A stretch of DNA of 64,000 nucleotides from Acetobacteraceae bacterium. GTDB lineage: Bacteria; Pseudomonadota; Alphaproteobacteria; Acetobacterales; Acetobacteraceae. Below are positions 44,264-52,517 of the stretch, piece after piece; the stretch's first letter is position 1, and the number at the start of each line of letters is the position of its first letter. Made by a program: the position numbers and the translations under genes. Location: contig CP039460.1 of the NCBI GenBank assembly GCA_004843345.1, positions 1,466,001 to 1,530,000 on the forward strand, in the 5' to 3' direction. A model generated the notes under the pieces. The model searched no databases and had not been told where the DNA came from. It saw only the letters and a program-made list of their open reading frames with translations.

Positions 44264-45523
44264 ATGGATAAATTTATTATTGAAGGCGGACAGCGTTTAG
44301 AAGGTATTATTCCGATTAGCGGCGCAAAAAATTCTGCGTTAAAATTGATGGCGGCTTCCCTTTTGGTGAAGGATGAGACAATCATTTTGAAAAATGTCCC
44401 TGCGATTGCGGATGTTTTGCTGATGGCACGTCTTTTGGAACATTTGGGACTGCGGGTCAAACGAGAGGGGCATGTTCTCGAAATTTCAGGACGGGCGGAT
44501 AAAATCAATGCCCCTTATGATATTGTAACAAAAATGCGTGCCTCTGTGCTGGTGCTTGGGCCACTGCTTGCCCGGTATGGTGAAGCCAGTGTGTCTTTAC
44601 CAGGAGGATGTGCGATTGGAACACGTCCCGTAGATCTTCATCTAAAAGCTTTAGAAGCTCTTGGCGCAGAAATTTCCTTAGAGAGTGGTGATATTCATGC
44701 CAAAGCCCCTAAAGGTTTGAAGGGGGCTGTCCACCGTTTGGATTTCCCAAGCGTTGGGGCAACTGAAAATATGATGATGGCTGCCGCGCTGGCTGAAGGG
44801 GAAACAGAAATTCATAATGCGGCTTGCGAGCCTGAGATTGCGGATTTGGCTGGTTTTATAAATACGCTTGGCGGTAGGATTTCTGGTGCAGGTACTTCCA
44901 TTATCAAAATTGAGGGCGTAAAGACCCTGCATGGCACGACTTATGCGGTTGTTTCAGATCGCATTGAAGCGGGAACATACGCTGTCGCCAGTGCGATTAC
45001 AGGAGGAGATATTCTTCTTGAGGGGGCTTTGGCTTCCAATATGGAGAAAATTCTTGATGCCTTGGAAACAAGTGGTGCAACTGTTTCTTTGGATGAAAAA
45101 GGAATTCGTGTCCGCGGAAGCAAGGTAATTAAGCCTCAAGATATTCGGACAGAACCTTATCCTGGTTTTCCAACAGATATGCAGGCGCAGTTAACGGCTT
45201 TGCTCGCTGTGGCAGAGGGGACTTCCTCTATTACAGAAACGATTTTTGAAAATCGGTTTATGCATGTTCAAGAGCTTATCCGCATGGGAGCAGATATTAC
45301 ACTTAACGGTCGGGTAGCATTGATTAAGGGGGTTAAAACCTTGCAGGGGGCCCGAGTCATGGCAACAGATTTAAGAGCTTCTTTTTCGTTAATTTTAGCA
45401 GGCTTAAGAGCAGAAGGCGTTACAGAATTGAGGCGTGTCTATCATTTGGATCGTGGATATGAAGGTGTTGAGGAAAAGCTCTCAGCCTGTGGTGCTAAAA
45501 TTTCTAGGGTAAAAGATCAGTAA
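44264..45523 (+). CDS. murA: UDP-N-acetylglucosamine 1-carboxyvinyltransferase
   Basis: The first committed step of peptidoglycan synthesis: enolpyruvyl transfer from PEP to UDP-GlcNAc, cytosolic, and the target of fosfomycin. The fosfomycin-binding Cys is Cys116 in PGGCAIGTRPVD, so this is a fosfomycin-sensitive type by that residue. Other marks: PISGAKNSALKLMAASLL near the N-terminus, VGATENMMMAAALAEGET, DRIEAGTYAVASAITGG, YPGFPTDMQAQLTALLAVAEG and IFENRFMHVQELIRMGA. The 419-aa length is normal. Its stop lies inside the last bases of the convergent LOG gene (7-base overlap). Confidence 0.98.
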   Translation: MDKFIIEGGQRLEGIIPISGAKNSALKLMAASLLVKDETIILKNVPAIADVLLMARLLEHLGLRVKREGHVLEISGRADKINAPYDIVTKMRASVLVLGPLLARYGEASVSLPGGCAIGTRPVDLHLKALEALGAEISLESGDIHAKAPKGLKGAVHRLDFPSVGATENMMMAAALAEGETEIHNAACEPEIADLAGFINTLGGRISGAGTSIIKIEGVKTLHGTTYAVVSDRIEAGTYAVASAITGGDILLEGALASNMEKILDALETSGATVSLDEKGIRVRGSKVIKPQDIRTEPYPGFPTDMQAQLTALLAVAEGTSSITETIFENRFMHVQELIRMGADITLNGRVALIKGVKTLQGARVMATDLRASFSLILAGLRAEGVTELRRVYHLDRGYEGVEEKLSACGAKISRVKDQ

Positions 45524-46074
45524 TTTTTGTTTAAGGTCTTAAAAAATGCCTCGAAGCCTTTTGCAGAGGGAAAGATTTTTACGAAATTAAGAATATTTTC
45601 TTCTGCAAAGCCTTGTTTGACACAGGCTTCGAGGGTTTTTAAGAGGGGATTTGCCCAATTCTCAATATTCAAAAGAAAAATGGGTTTTTGAGAAAGATTT
45701 AATTGACGTTCTGTTACGACTTCAAAAAACTCGTCGAATGTCCCCAAACCTCCCGGTAAAATGATAAACGCTTCTGAAAGTTCGATCATTTTGACTTTTC
45801 GGCTGGACATGCTGTTCGTTGTTTCGAGATCTGCTACGTCAGGATGAGCAGTTTCCACCTCTTTTAAAAAATATGGGATAACGCCTTTTACATTCCCTCC
45901 AGCTTGAAGGCAGGCTGTGGCGACAGCGCCCATAAGGCCTGTGTTTCCACCGCCATAAATCAGTGTAATGTGATTTTGTGCGAGAATTTTTCCTATGTGT
46001 TCAGCTTCTTGTGCAAAAGAAGGCGAGTTTCCAAAGCGGGAGCCGCAGAAGACGGCGCAAGTTTTAAATGTCAT
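45517..46074 (-). CDS. LOG family protein (TIGR00730, Rossmann fold)
   Basis: A 185-aa protein of the LOG (Lonely Guy) family, whose plant and some bacterial members release the base from nucleoside 5'-monophosphates, for example in cytokinin activation. It has the hallmark PGGLGTFDEFFEV motif, an upstream YGGGNTGLMGAVA glycine loop, SRKVKMIELSEAFI and an N-terminal VFCGSRFGNSP. These are the family's nucleotide-binding and catalytic sequences. Its substrate here is unknown. It is encoded on the strand opposite murA. Upstream is a strong hairpin (46094-46131) that ends the neighbouring MFS gene. Confidence 0.9.
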   Translation of the reverse strand: MTFKTCAVFCGSRFGNSPSFAQEAEHIGKILAQNHITLIYGGGNTGLMGAVATACLQAGGNVKGVIPYFLKEVETAHPDVADLETTNSMSSRKVKMIELSEAFIILPGGLGTFDEFFEVVTERQLNLSQKPIFLLNIENWANPLLKTLEACVKQGFAEENILNFVKIFPSAKGFEAFFKTLNKNY

Positions 46075-46090
46075 TTGATAAAATACCTAT

Positions 46091-46131
46091 AAAAAAAGTC
46101 CTCTTAAAGCTAACGCAATGAGAGGACTTTT
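46091..46131 (-). terminator. Intrinsic terminator after the YhhS-like MFS gene
   Basis: AAAAGTCCTCT/AGAGGACTTTT (46094-46104 with 46121-46131), an 11-bp stem with a long loop, followed on the minus strand by a T run. It isolates the MFS gene from the LOG gene. Confidence 0.85.
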
Positions 46132-46151
46132 CAAGTTAAGATTAAAGGTAA

Positions 46152-47444
46152 TTATTTTCTAACAGGAACAATGCCTTCTTTTTTTCGAATTGCAAGCAAC
46201 CCAAGAGTTGCAATAATCCCAACGATACAAAGCGTTCCAACGGAGCAGAACATGATGTACCAGCCGAATAAGTCTTTCACGACACCCATAAGTGGGCCAA
46301 CGATGAAAATTGTTGAATCTGTGAAAAGAGAGAAGGCTGCATTAAGAATACCAGTTGATTCTGGTCCTCCCATTTTTGTGGCTTCTGTTCCAAGCGCAGG
46401 GAAAATTAAGGAGAATCCTGTTGCTGTAAGAGCAACGCCAACGATGGCTGCTGCTTGCTGATGGAAGAGTGCCATAATGATGAAGGCGAGTGCTTCAACA
46501 GCGAGGGCACCCATTGCAATGCGGACACCATAGCCTTTATCAATTGGGCCAGTTCCGCAAAGCCGTGTTGCAATAAAGCAGAAGGCAAAAATGTACCAAG
46601 CAATATTGAGATGATTCCAAGTGTTGGCTTGATAGTAAAGTGCTAAAAAGGCGTTGATACTTCCAAAACCGAAAGAACCTGCTGCAAGTCCTAAGCCGTA
46701 AGGTAAAACTTTACCAATGGCTGTGAAAAGAGACATGCTGCTGCCAGGTTTTCCTTTATCTGCATTGTGAAGCGGTGGAAGCGCTTTATAAGAAGAAAGG
46801 ATCAAAAGAGCTATTAAGGCTAGAGCCATTGAAACTAGCCCAACTGGAAGAAGACCAATTGCTGGTGCAATCGCAGCTTGAGGCGGTAGAGAAGCCATCC
46901 ATTGACCAACGCCAACACCGATTGCAATACCAGAGTAGGTTGTGACACCGTTCCAAGAAATAGCAACGGAGATGTGGTCATGTCCAACCCTTCTGATGTT
47001 CCAGGCTGTGACGGGGGTTGCTGTCCAGCTTTCTCCCCATCCCATGAAAAGACGGCTGATAAGGGCGACACCTAAAATCGCATAGCGCAGTGAGTCGTTA
47101 TGCAAGCAAGCATCTGAACCGATGCTGTAAGCCCAAATAGAAGCTAACGCCATGAAGATACCAGAAATCGTGCAGGCGATAAGTCCGATACTTAAGATTT
47201 TTTTTGAGCCGTATTTATCAACAAGAGATCCGGCGAAAAGGCGGGCGATAAAAGTTCCGAGATATTGTGTCGTGATAACGAAACCAGCAACAGCAGTGGA
47301 AAATCCAAGAGCCTGATGTACGAAAATGGCGCTGATAACAGCATTTGGTAAACCAACAACGAAATACACAATAAAGTTAAACAACACTATTGGCATCACC
47401 GTGAGTGTCGGAGACCGATGAGGTACAGGGGGGGAAGTTGTCAT
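46152..47444 (-). CDS. MFS transporter, YhhS/YfcJ-like
   Basis: A 12-helix major facilitator inner-membrane protein. The N-terminus matches the YhhS/YfcJ group: IVLFNFIVYFVVGLPNAVI, FVHQALGFSTAVAGFVIT, QYLGTFIARLFAGSLVDKYG, then SRLFMGWGESW and AISWNGVTTYSGIAIGVGVG. The second half carries AAGSFGFGSINAFLALYYQ and GFSLIFPALGTEA. E. coli members have been linked to arabinose-like sugar or drug efflux; the substrate here is unknown. The gene is monocistronic: divergent from the Nudix gene and ended by a strong terminator. Confidence 0.85.
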   Translation of the reverse strand: MTTSPPVPHRSPTLTVMPIVLFNFIVYFVVGLPNAVISAIFVHQALGFSTAVAGFVITTQYLGTFIARLFAGSLVDKYGSKKILSIGLIACTISGIFMALASIWAYSIGSDACLHNDSLRYAILGVALISRLFMGWGESWTATPVTAWNIRRVGHDHISVAISWNGVTTYSGIAIGVGVGQWMASLPPQAAIAPAIGLLPVGLVSMALALIALLILSSYKALPPLHNADKGKPGSSMSLFTAIGKVLPYGLGLAAGSFGFGSINAFLALYYQANTWNHLNIAWYIFAFCFIATRLCGTGPIDKGYGVRIAMGALAVEALAFIIMALFHQQAAAIVGVALTATGFSLIFPALGTEATKMGGPESTGILNAAFSLFTDSTIFIVGPLMGVVKDLFGWYIMFCSVGTLCIVGIIATLGLLAIRKKEGIVPVRK

Positions 47445-47570
47445 AAGAAGCTCATTTTTTCTATGTGTGAGAAAAATTACTACTTTCTAAAAAGCCTCGG
47501 AAAAACTACACCAAATAGATCAAAAGCAAAACAGAATAATGTAAAAGAAAAATAGAAAGGGGAAATAGAG

Positions 47571-48173
47571 ATGCTAAATTATAAAAAAGCTCTTTCTAGG
47601 GCCGAATTATCTGCCAAAAGAGAGGCAGACGGATATGCTTTAACTTCTACAAAAATTGCGTATGAGAATCCTTGGTTACAGGTACGGGAAAACCGTTTTA
47701 TAGACCCTTCAGGTCGCAAAGGTTTTTTTGGCATTATTGAGCGGAATCAGTTTGCCGTTATTATCCCATTACATGCGGATGGGAGTATTACTTTTGTCTC
47801 TCAATACCGTTATCCAATCGCAAAACGTCTTTTAGAGCTTCCTATGGGAATGTGGGAAGATCGGCCCAATGCCAGTATCTTTGATTTGGCGGCAGGCGAA
47901 CTGGAAGAGGAAACAGGTCTTAGCGCTAAAGAATTTCTTTTTGCAGGTTCATTTTTTCAAGGGGCTGGATATTCTGACCAAAGAGGAAGCGTTTTTGTGG
48001 CAAAAGATCTTTCTCAAGGCCAGACTCATCGTGAAGCAAGTGAAAATGATATGAAAACGGTTCGTATTGCAGGCTCTAAGCTCAAAGAGATGGTTGCGAA
48101 TGGGGAGATCGAATGTATGGTAACTTTGTCTGCCCTTATGAGTGCCTGCGCACGTGGCCTTTTGAAGCTTTAA
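47571..48173 (+). CDS. Nudix hydrolase, ADP-ribose pyrophosphatase-like
   Basis: A 200-aa protein with the layout of ADP-sugar diphosphatases: an N-terminal strand region (SRAELSAKREADGYALTSTK), VSQYRYPIAKRLLELPMGMWE and a Nudix helix AAGELEEETGLSAKEF. Compared with the consensus GX5EX7REUXEEXGU, the Arg is Gly and the first Glu aligns with Ala, while the core Glu residues of EL.EE.G are kept. Activity is therefore likely but not certain. The typical substrate group is ADP-ribose and sugar nucleotides. It lies 42 bases before the Bcr/CflA gene on the same strand and may be co-transcribed with it. Confidence 0.85.
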   Translation: MLNYKKALSRAELSAKREADGYALTSTKIAYENPWLQVRENRFIDPSGRKGFFGIIERNQFAVIIPLHADGSITFVSQYRYPIAKRLLELPMGMWEDRPNASIFDLAAGELEEETGLSAKEFLFAGSFFQGAGYSDQRGSVFVAKDLSQGQTHREASENDMKTVRIAGSKLKEMVANGEIECMVTLSALMSACARGLLKL

Positions 48174-48215
48174 GAGAATAGAGGCTTAGGTTCTTTCAAT
48201 TTAGTTGGTTTTAAG

Positions 48216-49490
48216 ATGCAAAAAGAGATTCAGAATAAACAAACGAAATTAGAGAAATTCTTTTTCATTTTATTGATGGGAAGCTTTGTCGCTATAGCCC
48301 CTGTCTCAACAGATATTTACCTGCCGGCATTGCCAGGCATGGAGAATGACCTTCATGCGATTTCAGGCAGCGGCGCATGGACGCTAAGCGCATGGGTTTT
48401 AGGGGTGGCAGTCGGGCAGCTTTTAGCAGGGTCTTTAATGGATCGTTTCGGACGGCGGATGCCTTTGCTGATTGGCACCTTAGTCTATGCTGTGGCCTCG
48501 ATTGGCTGTGCGCTTTCTCCAAGCATGAATGCTTTATGTGCTTACCGTTTACTGGCTGCTTTTTTTGGCGCTTTCAGCCTTGTCGCACCGCAAGCTTGTA
48601 TTCGTGATATTGCCAAGGGGAATGAGGGAGCGCATTTACTTTCCCGTCTTGCGCTTGTTCAAGGAATTGTTCCTCTTTTAGCACCCGCAATGGGTGGAAT
48701 GATTTTAGAATATATGAGCTGGCGTGTTCTTTTTTTGGGGATGGCCGTTTATGGCTTTTGTTCTGCCAGCCTTGTATTTTTAATTCCTAAAAAGATTGAG
48801 GAAAGCCCATCTGCTGAAATTTTAAAATCCCAAAGTACTTTTCATTCATTCTTAAATATTTATCAGCAGGTTTTGTCAGATAAATCTTTTCGTTTCTATG
48901 GTGGTATTTGGATGTTACAGGGGGTGTTTGTTTTTTCTTACCTTTCTGCAGCGCCGGCTATTTTTGAGAGAAGCTTTGGTTTAACGCCAACGCAATATGG
49001 CATTTTATTTGGTGCAATGGCTTTTATGATGATTGTGACACCACAGCTAAATGCTTTTTTGCTAAAAAAATTCGTAACTGAAAAAATTCTGCGTATCTCT
49101 GCTCTGATTGGCGTTTTTTTGGCGTTCATTTTTCTAGGAAGCGCCTTTTTATCCTCAAACGCACTTTTGCATGCCACAATCCCAGAGCGTTTCATTTGGT
49201 TTTATCCTGTCGCAGTGAGTTTAATTTTGCTTCTTTGCTCTTTTGTGATGTTAAGTCCAAATGCCTGTGCTTGCGCTTTGTATTATCAGGGAAAAAATGC
49301 GGGAACAGCTGCAGGGCTTGCCGGGAGTGGTTTTTATTTAACGGGTTTTTTAGCAAGCCTCGTGATGGGATTTGCGCCACAAGGAACGGCTGTGCCTTTA
49401 GCTTTTATTTTACTTTTTGTCATTTTTCTACAGCTCCTTCTTTCTGTGAAAGCGCCGAATTTGCCGAATGATATGGAAGACGCACTTTAG
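48216..49490 (+). CDS. MFS drug efflux transporter, Bcr/CflA family
   Basis: An inner-membrane 12-helix antiporter of the DHA1 Bcr/CflA type. Typical stretches are PVSTDIYLPALPGMENDL in the first helix, then SAWVLGVAVGQLLAGSLMDRFGRRMPLLIG (motif A region) and YRLLAAFFGAFSLVAPQACIRDIA. The C-terminal half includes LSPNACACALYYQGKNAGTAAGLAGS, which matches the family's helix 11. The length of 424 aa is slightly longer than E. coli Bcr owing to a basic N-terminal segment. The substrate (bicyclomycin, other drugs, or dipeptides or sulfonamides in relatives) cannot be inferred. Confidence 0.9.
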   Translation: MQKEIQNKQTKLEKFFFILLMGSFVAIAPVSTDIYLPALPGMENDLHAISGSGAWTLSAWVLGVAVGQLLAGSLMDRFGRRMPLLIGTLVYAVASIGCALSPSMNALCAYRLLAAFFGAFSLVAPQACIRDIAKGNEGAHLLSRLALVQGIVPLLAPAMGGMILEYMSWRVLFLGMAVYGFCSASLVFLIPKKIEESPSAEILKSQSTFHSFLNIYQQVLSDKSFRFYGGIWMLQGVFVFSYLSAAPAIFERSFGLTPTQYGILFGAMAFMMIVTPQLNAFLLKKFVTEKILRISALIGVFLAFIFLGSAFLSSNALLHATIPERFIWFYPVAVSLILLLCSFVMLSPNACACALYYQGKNAGTAAGLAGSGFYLTGFLASLVMGFAPQGTAVPLAFILLFVIFLQLLLSVKAPNLPNDMEDAL

Positions 49491-49576
49491 AATTTTCTCT
49501 TTGGAGGGCGGTTACAAAGTAGAACGCTTTTGTTATCTAAAGCACCTGCTGGGCTTATTTCTAATTTTATATTCTC

Positions 49577-50131
49577 TTGGAAGGCAATCCTATTTCTACT
49601 TCTTTTTCATTCCCAAATTCAGTAGATCTGCGCCAATATATTCGTGAAGTTCCTGATTTTCCAAAAAAAGGAATTAATTTCTATGATATTTCAACTTTGA
49701 TTGCGAATGCAGATGCATGGCAGCTCACAACAGCACGTCTTACAAAGATAACGGCAGAATTTAATCCAGATCTCCTCCTTGGTGTCGAAAGCCGAGGTTT
49801 TATCTGTGCAGCGTCCGTGGCGCAGAGATTAGGGCTTGGTTTTGCTATGGTGCGCAAGCCTGGAAAATTACCGACAGAAACCATTTCAGAAAGCTATGGT
49901 CTCGAATATGGTCAGGATGAGCTTCATCTTCAAAAAGATGTCATTAGACCAGGTCAGCGTGTTGTGATTATGGATGATCTCTTAGCAACAGGAGGAACAG
50001 TGGCGGCTGCTTGCCGTTTAATTGAGAAGGCTGGCGGTGTTGTTGCTGGGATTGCGGTTATTGTTGAGCTTGAATTTTTAAAGGCTCGAGAAAAGCTTTC
50101 TGCACCTGTTGCAACACTTGTGACATATTAG
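49577..50131 (+). CDS. apt: Adenine phosphoribosyltransferase
   Basis: Purine salvage: adenine plus PRPP to AMP. Visible are DLRQYIREVPDFPKKGINFYDI, the VESRGFICAASVAQRLGLGF loop, MVRKPGKLPTETISESYGLEYG and the PRPP site VVIMDDLLATGGTVAAACRL. The start is unsettled: no ATG or GTG exists near the N-terminus. TTG at 49577 has no ribosome-binding site in front. The only good one, GGAAGG (49579-49584), lies after that TTG and is seven bases before an in-frame ATT at 49592, which may be the true start. The difference is five residues. It follows the Bcr/CflA gene at 86 bases. Confidence 0.95.
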   Translation: MEGNPISTSFSFPNSVDLRQYIREVPDFPKKGINFYDISTLIANADAWQLTTARLTKITAEFNPDLLLGVESRGFICAASVAQRLGLGFAMVRKPGKLPTETISESYGLEYGQDELHLQKDVIRPGQRVVIMDDLLATGGTVAAACRLIEKAGGVVAGIAVIVELEFLKAREKLSAPVATLVTY

Positions 50132-50180
50132 TAACAAAAGCTGTTTTGCAGTAAAAAGAATATCAGTCTAAATTCATTTT

Positions 50181-51488
50181 ATGGTTCAGCTTCGTAAAAT
50201 TTCTCCTGCTGTTTTTAATACACTGGCCTCCTTAATTGGAGGGGCGATCGCTGGTGCCTTAATAAGTACAGCTTTTTTTGCTTTTGCTGTGCGGTATCGG
50301 CATTTAGGCAGTGGAAATGTTGCTTATATTCAGCGGACAAGTCCGACCCCTGTTTCAGAACCTCTGGTTGGGGGAGGGCAAAGCAATACGCCACTTTCCA
50401 ATAAACCTTTTTTTTCACGTATTGGTGAGCCAGCTCTTTCTATTGCGCGTCCGTTCAGTTTCTCTCCATTGGTACGCAGGGTTATTCCTGCCGTTGTAAA
50501 TATTTCTGTTGCAGCGGATGATTCTGCATTAGATGATGCGGACGATGAAACAGAGACCTCAGAGGAAACACCCGATACAAATTCGGCACATTCTGTACCT
50601 GCAAAAAATATTTCGGACGATGAAAGCGGTATGGGATCAGGCTTTATCATTGATTCCTCAGGTATTATTGTTACAAATGCCCACGTTGTTGGAGATGGCA
50701 GCCATGTTATGGTCGCTCTCACAGATGGAAAAGTTTTGTCAGGTAAATTTTTAGGCAGTGATCCTTTGACTGATATTGCGGTTCTTAAGGTAGAGAGTGA
50801 CTCCCCTTTACCTTTTGTCAAATGGGGGAACAGCTCTCTTGTTGATATTGGGGATTGGGTGATTGCCGCAGGAAATCCTTTTGGATTTGGCTCATCGGTT
50901 ACGGTTGGGATTATTTCTGCGATTGGGCGTGATCTCGGTCTTGGAGCGCTGGATAATTATATGCAGATAGATGCGCCGATTAATCCTGGAAATTCTGGAG
51001 GACCTGCCTTTAATATTCGGGGAGAGGTCGTTGCGGTTAATGCAGCGATTGCAAGTCCAAGTGAAGGATCTGTTGGCATTGGTTTTGGGGTTCCAAGTGA
51101 ATTGGTGCGGCCTATTGTGAATCAAATTTTAAAGACAGGGCATGTCGATCATGGTTGGATTGGAGTGACCATTGATGACAGTGTTTTTCCTTTGCGGGTT
51201 ATTAAGGTTGATTATAATGGCCCTGCTTGGGCTGCAGGGTTGCGTCCTGGTGATCAGCTTCTACAGCTTGACGGCAGTGCTGTGCAAAGTGCACGTGCGC
51301 TTTTCAGGAGTATTGGTGTTTCTGAACCAGGAAGTATTTTTGCCTTTACGATCCGTCGAAAAGGAGAACAAAAAATTCTGCCTGTTCGGTTAGGAGGGGC
51401 TTCTGCAGAAGATATTGCCACAGAATCTGGCGTAAATAGTTCAGGATCTGGTGGTGGAGACGGCTCGACAACGTCAACTTTTTTCTAA
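50181..51488 (+). CDS. Membrane-anchored HtrA/Deg-type serine protease with one PDZ domain
   Basis: A periplasmic quality-control protease anchored by an N-terminal transmembrane segment (about residues 14-37), followed by a Ser, Thr and Asp rich linker to about residue 150. The protease domain shows the catalytic triad: His168 in VTNAHVV, Asp198 in DPLTDIAVL and Ser272 in NPGNSGGPA. One PDZ domain (about 325-415) carries the carboxylate loop GWIGVTI. A single PDZ and membrane anchor fit DegS or a short HtrA rather than DegP with two PDZ domains. It is followed by a terminator. No RpoE or RseA gene is visible. Confidence 0.92.
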   Translation: MVQLRKISPAVFNTLASLIGGAIAGALISTAFFAFAVRYRHLGSGNVAYIQRTSPTPVSEPLVGGGQSNTPLSNKPFFSRIGEPALSIARPFSFSPLVRRVIPAVVNISVAADDSALDDADDETETSEETPDTNSAHSVPAKNISDDESGMGSGFIIDSSGIIVTNAHVVGDGSHVMVALTDGKVLSGKFLGSDPLTDIAVLKVESDSPLPFVKWGNSSLVDIGDWVIAAGNPFGFGSSVTVGIISAIGRDLGLGALDNYMQIDAPINPGNSGGPAFNIRGEVVAVNAAIASPSEGSVGIGFGVPSELVRPIVNQILKTGHVDHGWIGVTIDDSVFPLRVIKVDYNGPAWAAGLRPGDQLLQLDGSAVQSARALFRSIGVSEPGSIFAFTIRRKGEQKILPVRLGGASAEDIATESGVNSSGSGGGDGSTTSTFF

Positions 51489-51520
51489 AAAAGCCCCCTT
51501 TAAATTAAAGAGGGCTTTTT
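51487..51520 (+). terminator. Intrinsic terminator after the HtrA-type protease
   Basis: AAAAAGCCC (51487 onward) pairs with GGGCTTTTT (51512-51520) through a CCTTT/AAAGA inner stem. It ends in a T run and lies between convergent genes. Confidence 0.85.
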
Positions 51521-51538
51521 AAACATAATGAAATGTTT

Positions 51539-52315
51539 TTATTTTCCTAAAACAGCAACGGCATTTGCTGATGCGGAGATGTGCAACTCATGCGGATTAG
51601 ATTGAGGCGCAACATCTTTGGCCATCCGGTTGCTTGCAGCGCTCATGAGCATGACACGAGGGGTTGGGCCTTGGAAATAAGGACGGTCAATGTTAACAGA
51701 TTCGAGAGAAATAAAGTTCAGGCCGAGTGCTTTTCCTGCATTTTTAGCTTCAGGAATGAGCGCTTCTAAAGCTTTTTGAATAGCTTTGTCTGTGACAGAT
51801 TTCTTGGTATTTTCATCTAGAGTCCATTCAATTTGGTTGAGACTAAGACCTAGATTTTGGAGATTCCCTCCAATACGCAAAAGAGCCTCACTTTGAGCTG
51901 GCTTTGTGTCATCGACTGGGGCTTTAATCGAAATTTCTTGAGAGGCACTCCAAGCCGAAGACTTTGAATCAGAACCCGTTTGATTGACAGAGTAGTCGCC
52001 TGTTTGGATTTCTAAACCTGCGATATTTTTTTGCCCCTGGTTTGCATTGCTAAGCGCATGGGCAACCATTTGGTTTAGTTCGGCCTGTGCTTTTGCAGGG
52101 TTAGCGGCAGAATGTTCTGCTCTTAGATGGAGGATTAAAAGGTTAGGCTGCATACTTATTTCGCCTTCACTGTGGAAAGAGAGGTGCGTATGTTTGGTGT
52201 CTTTGCATTTGCCAGCTTCATCTGCATGTGTCGTAAGAGGCAGGCAAAAAGCCGCCATAGCAGAAATGGCACAAAGTGCAGAAAAAGATAGGTAGCGTTT
52301 TTTTAAAAAAGACAT
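51539..52315 (-). CDS. SIMPL-domain (DUF541) secreted protein
   Basis: A 258-aa protein with a Sec signal peptide (cleavage after LTTHA, about residue 31) and a SIMPL domain. The family pattern is visible: HLSFHSEGEISMQPNLLILHLRAEHSAANPAKAQAELNQ, then IQTGDYSVNQ, IGGNLQNLGLSLNQIEWTLDE, AIQKALEALIPEAKNAGKALG and a final ELHISASANAVAVLGK strand. SIMPL proteins are periplasmic or outer-membrane, with roles linked to envelope stress and oxidative protection, but their chemistry is unknown. The start ATG follows GGAG. It is divergent from the next gene. Confidence 0.85.
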   Translation of the reverse strand: MSFLKKRYLSFSALCAISAMAAFCLPLTTHADEAGKCKDTKHTHLSFHSEGEISMQPNLLILHLRAEHSAANPAKAQAELNQMVAHALSNANQGQKNIAGLEIQTGDYSVNQTGSDSKSSAWSASQEISIKAPVDDTKPAQSEALLRIGGNLQNLGLSLNQIEWTLDENTKKSVTDKAIQKALEALIPEAKNAGKALGLNFISLESVNIDRPYFQGPTPRVMLMSAASNRMAKDVAPQSNPHELHISASANAVAVLGK

Positions 52316-52517
52316 CTAAATCTCCAATGGGTAAATAAATTCTCCGTTTTTCATTCTAAAAGATATCATTCTTTTTGCTAGACTAAGAGTGGAAATAAAT
52401 CTTCATATTGGCGGAAAGGCTTTTTCTTCATAAAAAGAGGGCTTGAAGTCCGTCTCTTAATCAGACAAAAGAGAAAGAAGCTGCTTTTGATAATTAAGGG
52501 CTGAAGAAGGTAATCAG

